DNA from: Pohlia nutans
Taxonomy: Eukaryota; Streptophyta; Bryopsida; Bryales; Mniaceae
DNA length: 64,000 nucleotides
Assembly (NCBI GenBank): GCA_022496805.1
Contig: CM040091.1
Span: 16,730,336-16,794,335, forward strand
Direction of reading: 5' to 3'
Each line of letters starts with the position of its first letter. Within the stretch, counting starts at the first letter, position 1. The translations under genes were made by a program, and so were the position numbers. Shown piece by piece: positions 10,223 to 20,245 of this stretch. The notes beneath the pieces are model-generated. The model was not told the origin of the DNA. It saw only the letters and a program-made list of their open reading frames with translations, and did no database searches.

Positions 10223-10772
10223 TTACTTTTGGAAATGTGTTTGGCCTTGCACGCCTCTGGACAGTCCTGTTGGTTGAGAACCGATCAAACAAGGGTTACA
10301 AAACTTTCAAATCGCTACACATTGAGTAATCCTAATCCTAAACCGAATCCGAGATTACGCTCAACGGTTCGGGAATCGTAATCCATGAGGTTAGGAAACC
10401 GAACCTGTCGATGATCAAGGCTCCAGTCGGGCACCGTTGTGAGGCACTTCACGCTGCTCCAATTCCTGTGAGGCTCAGTGAGTCTCGCGGTGTCCGATTT
10501 CCTACTCTTGAAAGCCAAGCCGAATCGATCTTCTCACACTTGCTCGCGACATAACTCAGTTACCCTCAAGTGCAGAAACATAACACTGCTGATGCTCAAG
10601 AAATAGGCTCCCTTGTCGACGAGAAAAATCTCCAGTCACTCGGAGCATGTAACTTAATTCGCATCCTCGACGGTCGAGAAGAAAGAGCTGTATCACAAAA
10701 GCAGAGGTTTAGGGCTTAGGGCACTTCAGTGTCAGAAGGTATCTGCAGTTCTGCAACAATGCCCCCCGATTC
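10223..10772. other. Intergenic, no gene recognised
   Basis: Moderate G+C content, short open frames only. A transcribed leader cannot be excluded. Confidence 0.35.
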
Positions 10773-10775
10773 TAA

Positions 10776-11775
10776 GGGCCGCTTCACACTAAGGTAACTA
10801 TATCTAAAAGCAACCATTTCCTTAAAGCGTGCATAGCTCAATCTTCCATAATAAGTAGATTCTGACACCCTACTGTTGATGAGAATGTGCACAATCTGAA
10901 CATTAGAGTTTAGGTCGCTTTAAGGTCAACCTATAGTTAACACTTTGGAAATTCATAACTTATTCATACAGTGTCCAAATAATGCATGCTAAAGTGCGTT
11001 GGAATCGTCTTGAACTTGCTAATAAGGCACACTGAAAATATTTTCTGTGTTATGTGTGTAAATAGGCTCAGTTGGTAAGGTGAACGCTTTAAGGTATAGT
11101 TACCTTATGGCCGTCCCAGTCACTGCACACTAAGGTTGAGGTACCTTATTCCGATAACTTAAGCTACCTACACTATTTCTAGACGAGCCATTAATAGGGT
11201 GATATTTTTCTCGGGTTGGAAGTTAGTTTTCGCGGAGAATGCAAATTTTTCCATGAATTATTTCCCAATATTGAAATTTGTACAATTTTTCAAAGTGAAA
11301 AGTACTTCAAGACCCAAAACCGATCATATGCTCTAATGTACAAATGAGGTACATCTGTTCTTTCACAATCTAAAAATTAGGCCTGATCGGTTTTGTGTCC
11401 CTGGTCGCTTCAAGGTACCTCAACCTTATGGCTCTCCAAATTCAGAGGCCGTGGGATTGAGATTCCAAACTTTGTTGAGAGTCCAAAGAAATGTACTAAA
11501 AACAGGCAACTAAATATAGTTTTCATTTTTTGTGCAAAGAAATCGACAACCTCTCGACGACAGTTTGGGTTTCCATTCCTGTCCGACCCAAACTTCCTTT
11601 CGAGTGGCCGTCGCCTTGGTCAAAAAGTACTGCCACATAGGCATTTTGGAGAGCGGTGGTCGTTGGACTTTGACCTCTAGTGTGAAGGGTCGAGAGGCCG
11701 AATTCATGGTTTCTTGCAATTTGATTGGTGGAAATCGACGGCCTCTCGAGCTTCGGCCATAGTGTGAAGCGGCCC
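10776..11775. mobile_element. Harbinger-like non-autonomous element, 1,000 bp
   Basis: Terminal inverted repeats GGGCCGCTTCACACTA / TAGTGTGAAGCGGCCC are each flanked by TAA (10773-10775 and 11776-11778). A 3-bp TAA target duplication with GGGCC-type ends fits PIF/Harbinger (Tourist) elements. An inner inverted pair, AAGGTTGAGGTACC at 11134-11147 and GGTACCTCAACCTT at 11414-11427, suggests a nested or composite structure. No transposase frame seen. Confidence 0.8.
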
Positions 11776-11778
11776 TAA

Positions 11779-12147
11779 ATCCTTCGCGACGTTCAAAAAC
11801 TACCCCTTATTTTCTTCCACCTTGAAATAACCCTCTTCTAAGGATTTAAAATTCCCAAATATGACTAATTTCAAATCCTAGGTCCCAAATAGGCAAACAA
11901 AATTGCGAAAAAAGTCCCTAGGATGCCCAAAATGGAAATTTCAGCAAATGGGACTCATGGGTAAATTGTGCTTGCATTTACGTCAAATGGGGATTTAGAG
12001 TTAGGGCAATTAAACTTCATCACTACAATTGTACCATATGTGATGGTCCCATTCAGACAACATTGTGTCGAACTAAATTTTCACCTACACCAATCACAAG
12101 ATGATATGTGGTACTTTTCACAAAAATGGATTAATTTGTGTTGATAT
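11779..12147. other. Intergenic, no gene recognised
   Basis: AT-rich. A short block CTACACCAATCACAAGATGA (12087-12106) recurs with changes near 21052. Confidence 0.5.
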
Positions 12148-12496
12148 TAGGGGTGTCACACCTCTTTCTTCCTATTCTTAGAGAATGAAGAATGGGGATG
12201 TGGTACGCTCTCCTTGAGTGGCGAAGGACCCATTCTTGGAGATTGGAGAATCTCCATTCTTCTCCTCCACGTGTGAAGAATGGAGAATGGAGAATGGCCC
12301 ATGCTTGGAGGACGAGTAACCAACTAATAACCTCTATTCTCTATTCTCAATCTCTTCTAACCACAAAAGGGGTGTCACACCTTCTCCATGGAGAAACTAT
12401 CCTATTGGCTCCTCATATTTCTCATTCTCCATTTTCCCATCCTCCATTCTCCCATTCTCCCATTCTTCATTCTCCGAGGAGATGTGACAACCCCTA
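12148..12496. mobile_element. MITE with TAGGGGTGTCACA ends
   Basis: Ends TAGGGGTGTCACACC and AGATGTGACAACCCCTA are imperfect inverted repeats. The interior has opposed runs of GAATGGAGAATGG-type and CCATTCTCC-type repeats, giving strong secondary structure. The ends resemble hAT-type termini, but no 8-bp target duplication was found, so the superfamily is uncertain. Confidence 0.55.
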
Positions 12497-12676
12497 TCGA
12501 CAACAACAACGTATGGTATTTATGATTTTTGTTCTTTTCTTTTTGAATGATAATGGAATATTCTATGAATATTTCATAATACCTTATGAGATGGCAAGTG
12601 TTGGTTGGCTTACGTGGTAATGGTGCCTCCTTTAATTATAAATGCCTGGACCTATCACTATGCTAGAAAACTTTAG

Positions 12677-12845
12677 ATTGTAAGATAATTATATTTCACC
12701 ACAAGTATCCTCTGCCCCCACCCAAAACTCTAGACAAAGGCGTTGTTAGCAACCACCACTCTATTTCAGCCATAAGAGATGCTCTTATCTATTTGAAGGA
12801 AAAGAAAAGACAAAAAGATCGATAACTGTGGTGAGCGTGGATCAA
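12677..12845 (-). repeat. Diverged duplicate of the tRNA-Phe flank with a tRNA remnant
   Basis: Aligns with 12962-13129, including AGAGATGCTCTTATCTAT. It ends in TGGTGAGCGTGGATC (about 12829-12843), which equals the 3' part of tRNA-Phe on the minus strand; the rest of the tRNA is missing. Confidence 0.7.
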
Positions 12846-13110
12846 AAACTTTGGATTGTAAGCTATATATATAAAATTTTTGAGACAAATGGTGACCTTC
12901 TATTGCAAAAGAGAAAATACACCGCCACAGAACCAAGGCAAGCCTGCCTGCCTGGCGAGAAATTGTAAGCTATATTTCACCACAGGTTTCCTTTGCCCCC
13001 CACCCAAAACTCTAGACAAAGACGTTGTTGGCAACCGCCACTCAGATACCACCACAAGAGATGCTCTTATCTATTCATAGGAAAAAAAAGAGAAACAATA
13101 ATCGACGAAT

Positions 13111-13182
13111 GCGGTGAGCGTGGATCGAACACGCGACCTTCAGATCTTCAGTCTAACGCTCTCCCAACTGAGCTATCCCCGC
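13111..13182 (-). tRNA. tRNA-Phe (GAA)
   Basis: On the minus strand, 72 nt form a full cloverleaf. It has a 7-bp acceptor (GCGGGGA with its partner CCGC end), a D-loop containing AGCTCAGTTGGGAGAGC, anticodon loop CTGAAGA with anticodon GAA, and T-arm GTGTTCGATCCAC. A-box and B-box promoter sequences are intact. One unusual base lies at the top of the anticodon stem (GCGTTAGAC, where the common plant form reads GCGTCAGAC). No intron. It lies 4 nt downstream of a tRNA-Val-like gene on the same strand. Confidence 0.95.
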
Positions 13183-13186
13183 ACAT

Positions 13187-13259
13187 GTTTTCGCCCGGGT
13201 TGGAACCGGAGACCTTCAGTGTGTTAGACTGATGTGATAACCAACTACACCACGAAAAT
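13187..13259 (-). tRNA. tRNA-Val (AAC), probably degraded
   Basis: The minus strand folds as tRNA-Val: D-arm with TGGTGTAGTTGGTTATCAC, anticodon loop CTAACAC (anticodon AAC) and T-stem CCGGTTCCAACCCGG. The T-loop has TTCCAAC where nearly all tRNAs and B boxes have TTCGAAC, and the first acceptor pair is mismatched (A opposite C). Both changes suggest weak or no function. It lies 4 nt upstream of tRNA-Phe. Confidence 0.75.
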
Positions 13260-13262
13260 CAA

Positions 13263-13281
13263 CCCCCCCCTCCCCCCCCCC
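13263..13281 (+). repeat. Poly-C tract
   Basis: A run of C broken by one T, immediately upstream (minus-strand sense) of the tRNA pair. Confidence 0.9.
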
Positions 13282-15070
13282 ACATGGGCTAAGGTTTTTG
13301 ATGACTGAGTCACATGTTTTAGGCATCACACGCACATCCAAGCACTCCTTTGGATGTGGGAAACATCATATCAATTTCTAAATTTTTGGGTCTTCAAATA
13401 CAAGTAAAACATTGGACTAAGGTTGAATAAACGAAACAATAAAATTAAGCACTTTGGAGGCGCTTCTTTCAAGGTAGAATATTTGTATAGTATCGATAAT
13501 TTAAAATGATGATTTTACAAGAAGGAAACATAGAATTTGTGAACACATCATGTAACTGCTATGAATTTTCAAAGTGGAAGTGATCTAGACCACTAAACCT
13601 CTAAAGGTTCCTAGCTTTTTTGAATTTAACATCACCATCACTTTTGATGTGTTATATCTAAATGTGAGTGAGGTATAGAAATCTCAACTGTACAATCTTG
13701 TAACATACATGTTGCAGATCATATGGAACAATTTTGGGATCATTTAGCCATATAAATTGCAAGATCATAGTGTTTTAATTCTAAAAAAGTATGCTGAAAT
13801 TTTCTTGGCAACACAATTAGAGGTGAAAATCGTTTTCAAAATTACTCAAATGAAAAAACTTTGGACTATAAAGTAGTCCAAAATCATCAACTAAACACAT
13901 TGGTACCAAAAAATACTCATTAAAAAAATTTAATGGGCCCTAAATTGGCCTTGCAATATCAAAAAGTAGCCCGAAGAGTGACCCATTTGAACCAAAAAGC
14001 AAAAAAAGTGTTCAAACTAGACTCATGCACTAAAATGACTCTTAAACATTCATAATAATATGGATTGATATGAAAAGTTCACTGTGATAACTAGACTTCA
14101 AGGGGAATTAAACCCAAGAGTTTTATTGAAAACGGACTTGGGATGAAGGAGATACAAGCCCTTGAAGTTGCTGCCATCAAAATTTAAAGAACTGTCCAAA
14201 AAAAAATACCTACTTTCAAATGATCACCAAAAATTCAATTCATCTCGGATTGCTCTGAATATTTTACTCCACATTTCATACACCATGTGGGGAGTTTTTG
14301 TGAAATTGCATAAAAATCAGACACATTTTGCAAAAGTTACAGCTTTCTAAAGGTGAATGTCCCTCACAAATGTTCAAAATATGGACGTTGGGACGGTTAG
14401 GGGTTAAACCATCCCAAAAATAATAATCTTTATAAAATCCAAACTCAATCAATGATAGTTAATCCCTAAAGGACAAAGAAACACAAATTAAATAGTGTTC
14501 TTCTTTTGAGCATTTTGAGTAGGTCCTGAGTGAAGCTCATTTATTTGTTTAAATTTATTTGTTTATAACTAATTCTAGTGATTGTAAATTTGGTCCCATC
14601 TTAATTATTTTTTTCACAATACAATCGACGTTTTAAAACCGTCATCAGGGGTAAAGGTTTGGAGAGTTTAGAATACACCTTATGGGATGTATACCGGTAT
14701 AAAGGGACGGAATAGGGTGATTCTACCTCGCTGGTTAGAAAAGAACTCCTTGACTCTATTAGTATTGTGACGAATTATAAGACATGGCTATCAAAAAGCA
14801 TACCGTTGATGCAGTAGCAGGATTCGATGTTCTTTCTAAGAGATCCTGCGATTCAACGTCATAAGCACAAAACAAGAACAAAGATTTTAAACAATACAAT
14901 CAACAATCCAAACCTGATAGAAAGATTTCAGTAAGATTTTTGGTTAGAAAGACAAATAACCATCTAAACCAAAGTGAAATGCAGAAGATACAACCATAAC
15001 CTATCGTCACAAGATAGTCAAATCACACTCAAGAATTCAGCACCTCAAGAATGTACAGAGCCCATCAATC
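13282..15070. other. Intergenic repeat-rich DNA
   Basis: About 13465-13600 is a copy of the repeat found inverted in BAT1 intron 2 and direct in intron 4 (blocks TCAAGGTAGAAT and AAAATGATGATTTTACAA). A TTAA-type right end (GGACGGTTAGGGGTTAA) finishes at 14407, but its left end was not found. A CATTTTGAGTAGGTCC-type AT-rich stretch follows. No gene recognised. Confidence 0.5.
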
Positions 15071-15302
15071 TTAACCCTTACATGTCCCATGGGGATAGTA
15101 TATACGTTGTCGTATAATTGAGATTCGCTATCAACAAAAAACTCTAAATTGGGATCTTAATAGCTCGTTTGAACTACATTGATTTAAATTTCAACTTCTC
15201 TTTTGAACTCAAATCCATTGAAGGTGTGGATCCATTCCAAATACAACCAAAATACATTGTATTCTATTGGTCGCCACGGCACGTTAAGACGCTTATGGTT
15301 AA
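15071..15302 (-). mobile_element. TTAA-bounded MITE family C (copy C1, reversed)
   Basis: 232 bp from TTAACCCTTACATGTCCC to GACGCTTATGGTTAA. It aligns in reverse with 47746-47971 and 58754-58986, sharing (in their sense) the blocks TGGAATGGATCCA and GAGCTATTAATATCCCAA in variant forms. Confidence 0.75.
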
Positions 15303-15540
15303 CCAAGAAATGGAAAAATCACATCATAGTTTCAACCCCCATCACATTTTCAGCACCAATCAATGTCAGTATGACTGTATATGAAAATTTCCATGAACTG
15401 TAGATTAGCGGATTAGGGCTGAATCAAGAATTAGTCTCCCAGGGGGTTGATGACATTGACCTTCGGTTATTATAAACACACTAAGGTCCGCCAATCCACT
15501 ACCGCAGTCTCTCCATTGACTTTTGAAAGTGAATCCCATG

Positions 15541-15869
15541 AACCCCATAAGGACCAACGATTCATGGTTTTAAAATCACAAATACAATCGATCATATAAT
15601 TCAGATGGGACCAGATTTGATATCACCAGAATCAGTGAAGAACATTGTATGTGTTGGTCAAGAAACAAATAAATATCAGTGAAGAACATTGTATGTGTTG
15701 GTCAAGAAACAAATATGTGTTGGTCAAGAAACAAATAAATATCAGTGAAGAACATTGTATATGTTGGTCAAGAAACAAATAAATTCAAAGAAAAAGAACT
15801 CCACATAAGATGAACTCAAAAATGATATTAAAAAAAACATGAGGCCTGATTTGGGCTCCTTGGTCCTAA
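15541..15869 (+). mobile_element. MITE family D (copy D1) with internal tandem expansion
   Basis: Starts AACCCCATAAGGACCAACG and ends CTCCTTGGTCCTAAG; the flanking TTAA has decayed. Within it, a ~44-bp unit containing AGTGAAGAACATTGTATGTG is repeated about three and a half times (15628-15785). The other D copies have this unit once. Confidence 0.75.
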
Positions 15870-15905
15870 GAGAAGAAAAATGAATTGATACAGTGACTAA
15901 AAACA

Positions 15906-16823
15906 TTATGTACGACTCACAAGAGAAATGTAGGATGGGAGGTCCTCAACGCGATCTACATCTTCCAACACAAGCTCGCGCTCGAGTTGTTTTCGAGTCG
16001 CTGCCAGAACAGCATTGAACTCCATGTAAGAAGCCCCTTGTGCTAACCACTGTGCATCCAGCATCTGAAATGCAACGCAATACAGAAGCTCAAAGGCATT
16101 TTCATCCGCAGCCAACATGTTAAAAAAGGATGGCGCTGCAGGAACACTAGGCTTGGCTGCGCGAAGATCGAGCAGTTGCATAAGCATGAAGGTGATATTG
16201 ATTCCTGCAACTGCAAAGGGATACTCCCACTCTGCGCGCGTGCCGTCTGCTTTCTGCAGCAGCTTCTGGAACACAACTGGAAATTCGCGTGCGAAAAACA
16301 GTAGATTCTCCAGTGAGATAAACCCTCCTCCTCTGAAATCTGTTGCGGGATCATTCCCTTGCCAGCCCATGTCCTTCCATTGCGGTGACACGAGTCCCGG
16401 CATGAGTCTTTCGGGAAACGCCGCGTGCCAGAGATCTTTCAAAGCCTCCTGATGCCGCGGCAACGAGCCATCGAAACCTATGGCGAGCCGGTCCTGAAGG
16501 TTCTTCAAGCGAGCTGCCACGACAGGCGAAAGATCAACTTCCGGTTTCGCAGTGAGTTGCCGGCCGAGTACGGCCATGAAAATGTTATTGCCGACTCGAA
16601 AACCTCCCGCTAGCACCACTGTTGAGAACCATTGCGCCCACTGCACTAACAGCCTTGAGAAATTGTATGTCCATGCTTGATCTGCCCTCTTTGTTGTCTC
16701 TCTCCATCCATCAATATCATCATCATCGTCATCATCATACCGGCTACCAAGCAGAGGCTCATTCAAACCCTCATTCTGTCGACCTCCAACCTCTCTTCTC
16801 CGCAAAGACCCTGCTGAATTCAT
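15906..16823 (-). CDS. ELMO/CED-12 domain-containing protein, 305 aa, single exon
   Basis: Probable regulator of Arf-family small GTPases; ELMO-domain (ELMOD) proteins act as Arf/Arl GTPase-activating proteins in animals, and plant members (MCR/ELMOD_A in Arabidopsis) shape pollen apertures. Residues ~1-48 are a variable head with an acidic run (RYDDDDDDDIDGW, 28-40). The ELMO domain follows to about residue 260, with its signature MGWQGNDPATDFRGGGFISL at 152-171 and LENLLFFAREFP after it. I chose the ATG at 16823, although the frame stays open to 16967, because the upstream 48 codons run into a family D MITE (from 16911) and carry no domain. The lack of introns is unusual for a plant gene of this type; a retrocopy is possible, but the frame is fully intact. 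Confidence 0.85.
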   Translation of the reverse strand: MNSAGSLRRREVGGRQNEGLNEPLLGSRYDDDDDDDIDGWRETTKRADQAWTYNFSRLLVQWAQWFSTVVLAGGFRVGNNIFMAVLGRQLTAKPEVDLSPVVAARLKNLQDRLAIGFDGSLPRHQEALKDLWHAAFPERLMPGLVSPQWKDMGWQGNDPATDFRGGGFISLENLLFFAREFPVVFQKLLQKADGTRAEWEYPFAVAGINITFMLMQLLDLRAAKPSVPAAPSFFNMLAADENAFELLYCVAFQMLDAQWLAQGASYMEFNAVLAATRKQLERELVLEDVDRVEDLPSYISLVSRT

Positions 16824-16910
16824 CGCCCTTCCTCGTTGAACAAATCGCTTCTCTCTTTTGCTTGCAACACACACAATAATCCACTCATTTCTCAAAACCT
16901 CGACATAATA

Positions 16911-16976
16911 ACCCCTAAACAAGCCCCTAAAGGACCAAGGATTCATGGTTTTAAATGACAAATGCAATTGATCGTA
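16911..16976 (+). repeat. Left end of a split family D MITE (D2)
   Basis: AGCCCCTAAAGGACCAAGGA matches the start of D3 (37533). The homology stops near 16976 and resumes at about 17690, as if ~700 bp had been inserted. Confidence 0.6.
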
Positions 16977-17350
16977 TGAGAGTTATCCTTAAAGTCACCT
17001 TGTGTTTGAATAAGATACTAAAGTTAACCAAAAAGTCAGCTCAAAGAGGAAAGTTTTAGCAAACTCCTCTTGAACTCATATTGAAATATAAATAGACCAA
17101 AAACTAGTTCATGATGAGTTGGGAGACAATCTAAAGCAAGCAACTGTCATTATTCTCCACACCTTGCAATGAATCCCACACCTTCTACCAAACCTCCAAG
17201 CCCCCATGGCCCACAAGGCATTCTATGACACAACACTATTCAACCCAAGTATAGCTCAAAAGAGAGATTAGAAGTAGAGCAAAAAGGGAGGTTAGATGGG
17301 CTTCTTTTTGTTTAACTCAACTGTTTGAATAAGATACCGTGAATTTTGTA

Positions 17351-17612
17351 TAGCAGGGAGCCCCGGCCCGAGGGAATTCCGCGCAGGAAAACCCCGAGGC
17401 TGAGGGCGGGAGCCCGAGGCCGAGTAGGGTTTTCCCTGTGCTGGAATTCCCGAGGGCAGGGGCTCCCTGCTATGTAAACCCTGAGGAACGCCCCCCAAGA
17501 GCATGGGAGGGCGTTCCATTCCATTATTTTCCCTCCCAGCTCGTAGGAGGGCATTCCGGCCTATAAACTCCCGGGATTTATAGAGGGCATGAGGGCCCGA
17601 GGGGTTTACGCT
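17351..17612. repeat. Two adjacent GC-rich palindromes inside split MITE D2
   Basis: First palindrome: TAGCAGGGAGCCCCGG...AAAACCC (17351-17394) pairs with 17427-17472. Second: TGTAAACCCTGAGG (17473-17486) pairs with CCCGAGGGGTTTACG near 17597-17612, with further GGAACGCCC/GGGCGTTCC pairing inside. The block is conspicuously GC-rich in AT-rich DNA. Probably a foldback MITE, origin unknown. Confidence 0.7.
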
Positions 17613-17689
17613 TTAATATACTCTTATCTTTTCACCTCAAATAGTTAAAAGGTATAGAGGAGCTTAGTGGTCTCTCAATATTAGGTGTG

Positions 17690-17818
17690 TAAAAGAACAT
17701 TGCATGTGTCCATTAAAAATCAAATAGATTTGAACAAAAAGAAATCTACAGAAGACCTATTCAAAACTGCTAAAAAAATTCATGAGGCCTAATTTGGACT
17801 TCTTGGGGATAAAGCAGC
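17690..17818 (+). repeat. Right part of split family D MITE (D2)
   Basis: Contains AAGAACATTGCATGTGT and CATGAGGCCTAATTTGGAC, matching the second half of other D copies. Followed by a 29-bp direct repeat (about 17852-17908) containing AATCAGTGTGAAAATCAG. Confidence 0.6.
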
Positions 17819-17967
17819 CAAAAGAATTCTCCTGACCTTGAATCAGTGTGAAAATCAGTAAGGGTGAATAATCAGTGTGAAAATCAGTAAGGGTGAATCT
17901 AATGTATATGTGTTGACAAGGCTTTTTGTTGCCAAGGCTTTTTGGTGAATCTGGTATAGTGTCGAGT

Positions 17968-18198
17968 TTAACCCAAAAGCGCCTAAAACGTCCAATATGG
18001 CCATCTGCATCACTGAACTTTGCAACAGTGGCATTTTCTCATTTCACCTCGGTTTTCTGATTGCAATCAACATCATTTGAAAGCTCTTGTTCTATACTAC
18101 AAGACCGTAGTCGTTTTCACACAAGGTCTAGATGCTTTCCAGCAGGGGGTCTAATTTTCCTACACTACAGAAAATACACAGTGGACGCTTAGGGTTAA
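17968..18198. mobile_element. TTAA-bounded MITE family E, 231 bp
   Basis: Ends TTAACCCAAAAGCGCC and GTGGACGCTTAGGGTTAA form an imperfect inverted repeat bounded by TTAA. No second copy seen in this window. Confidence 0.65.
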
Positions 18199-18770
18199 GG
18201 ATAATCCTAGTGAAAAGATCGAGAATGCGATCGCTCCAAAAACGATGGTGTTCCTCAAATAATTGTATAGCAAATTTTCTCTTCTAGCTAACCTGTCCAC
18301 GAGACGGATCGCAACTTAGGTCGTCGGGTAGAACGCATACGGTGGTCCTCGTTGCACTCCACCACTTGCACTCCGTCCAGTTTGCAACAAGACAGAGGCT
18401 GGAACACCATCTTCCGCTCAATCAATTCGCCATGCTCACCTGCAAATCACGGAAAAAGGGCAGAAGGTAGCGTCACTGTACTACTCACTTCTCCAAAAAA
18501 TCTAAAAAAGTTTCACATTCAAAGCCCCGCTTTAATCCAAACTTGTCAGTCCAAACCTTCCCGCTTCCATCAGAAATCTACACAATAAAACTCGGATTCT
18601 TGATCGGTTCGAACATAAACATCACTCAAAAATTCCTCAAAACTCTCTCCGAAATGGCACGAAAAGGTCGCGGAAACGTAGGAACGCACCGAAAATGCGG
18701 GCACACTGTGGATTTATTACTGTGCCAAGTGCCGTGGGTAGCACGCAACACAAGGCCTTCCAAGGAGCCA
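18199..18770. other. Unclassified, possibly transcribed region
   Basis: Moderate G+C content and a short frame at 18651-18788, but no recognisable family or splice partner. Its position next to telobox repeats suggests the 5' region of a gene. Confidence 0.3.
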
Positions 18771-18840
18771 GATCGAAACCCTAAATGAGCATGATCGAAA
18801 CCCTAAATGAGCATGATCGAAACCCTAATGAGCACCAAAC
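18771..18840 (+). promoter_or_regulatory. Telobox-containing tandem repeat
   Basis: A 22-bp unit, GATCGAAACCCTAAATGAGC plus AT, is repeated about three times, followed by CCAAACCCTAAAAG. AAACCCTAA is the plant telobox, common in 5' regions of ribosomal and cell-cycle genes. No gene was confirmed next to it. Confidence 0.6.
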
Positions 18841-19434
18841 CCTAAAAGTTATTGTAGCTTCAATCAATGGTATGAATACCAGTCTATCACACTCTTCCCT
18901 CTCTAATTGCACTGCCTCTTATACTTCCTCCACTGAAATGTTTCCAATCCTTATTTTATTTTATTTTTGACACAAAGGGGAGGAGAAGCAAAATACAAAC
19001 CAACCACACTATAACCGGCGAGGCCGTTGACACCTAAGACTGACCATCTAAATGAAAATCGGTAAAGGGGCCTGTGAGGGACCAATGGATTTTGTGAACA
19101 TTGGGGACGTAAACGCCCATGATTTTGTTACCACGCCACTTCCTACTGAATCTAAGATCGACATGGAGCGCCTATTTGTTGTTGACCCCAATCGTAATTT
19201 TATAGGGATCGTATTATGGCCTTTTTGGAGTCTTATTGTATTCCATATTATATCCTATTATCCTCTTCTCTTCATTTATCTCGAAATAAAAACACATATG
19301 ATGTAAAAAAAATACATATAAATTTGAGGTTTTTACAAAAGGTAATCTTTATTGGTTAGGGCGTCATGGGTTATGATTGGAATCCCATGGTTTCCGGCTA
19401 CGCCAATCTCGATTGTAATCCATGACGCTCCTCC
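18841..19434. other. Intergenic, no gene recognised
   Basis: Short open frames only, no family features or splice structure. Confidence 0.45.
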
Positions 19435-20245
19435 TTAACTCTTTAGTGCCCAGCAAACCACATTACGGTCACTACAACGGGCGAAATGCAATTAGCAGAG
19501 AATCCGTGAAGAATTGGAACTTCAGTTTTGAAGTTCAGATTTGCCCACATACATTACGCACCTTCCTGAAAAAGAAAATTTCAATTTGGAATTGTACAAC
19601 TATCAAAATACCTATCAACAGAACGCGAAAATACTGCAAATACTTGAAAATATAGTAAATACTTACAAATACAACATATGTATTGTGTAGTATTTCTTGT
19701 GTTTGGAAGTTTGTTATCTTGTTTTATTTTTTTGGATTGTGTTCCCTTCTTCATCTTCCATTGGTGTGTGTAATCCGATCTTGACTAATGTACCCACTCC
19801 TGTCAATTTTCAACGTATAAAATTTTGTCCTAAACCGTACATGGACAAGTCACTTTCACTTATAAATCTCACAATAATTATGTGTGAGTCTATTTTTGAT
19901 ATGAAAGATTGCAACGGAAAGGTGTTGACATAGGGCATAGCTGAACTTCTTTGCTTTTATTTTTGAAAATTTACCTCAAATTATATTTAACTTTGAAGTC
20001 ACACACCCCCCAAAATCTCGTTTTTGAGCGTGCATTATACAGTTCAAATACATACTATAATCTTCCGATCCCACCATCGGATGATTTTCAAATTTTAATA
20101 AAATGTGTGCTCTCGAGTTGAGAATAGAATTGTACGGTTACTTTCTAATTTAACCCATTCTATTTTTGGTAGTCTCAACCACAGTGAAAAAATCTACTTA
20201 AGTCCAGGGCTCTGAGCTACAATACCTTGGGCACTAAAGGGTTAA
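19435..20245 (+). mobile_element. TTAA-bounded MITE family F (copy F1), ~811 bp
   Basis: Starts TTAACTCTTTAGTGCCCAG and ends CTTGGGCACTAAAGGGTTAA; the termini are inverted copies. It aligns along its length with F2 (23095-23898), sharing GTGGTATTTCTTGTGTTTGG-type and ACACACCCCCCAAAATCTC blocks. No intact ORF. Confidence 0.85.

Noticed and set aside
11064..11080. tRNA A-box-like string (TAGGCTCAGTTGGTAAGG) inside the Harbinger-like element
   Set aside because: No B box or cloverleaf follows, so there is no support for a tRNA or SINE here.
15541..15869. Short spaced repeats considered as a CRISPR-like array
   Set aside because: The units are contiguous, MITE-derived and in a plant nuclear context; there are no unique spacers.
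16824..16967. Longer N-terminus (48 extra codons) for the ELMO protein
   Set aside because: The added codons run into a family D MITE and show no conserved feature; the ATG at 16823 is the better start.
18651..18788. Small frame beginning MARKGRGNVGTHRKCGH
   Set aside because: Looks like a short ribosomal protein at first glance, but it matches none I know and no exon partners were found.
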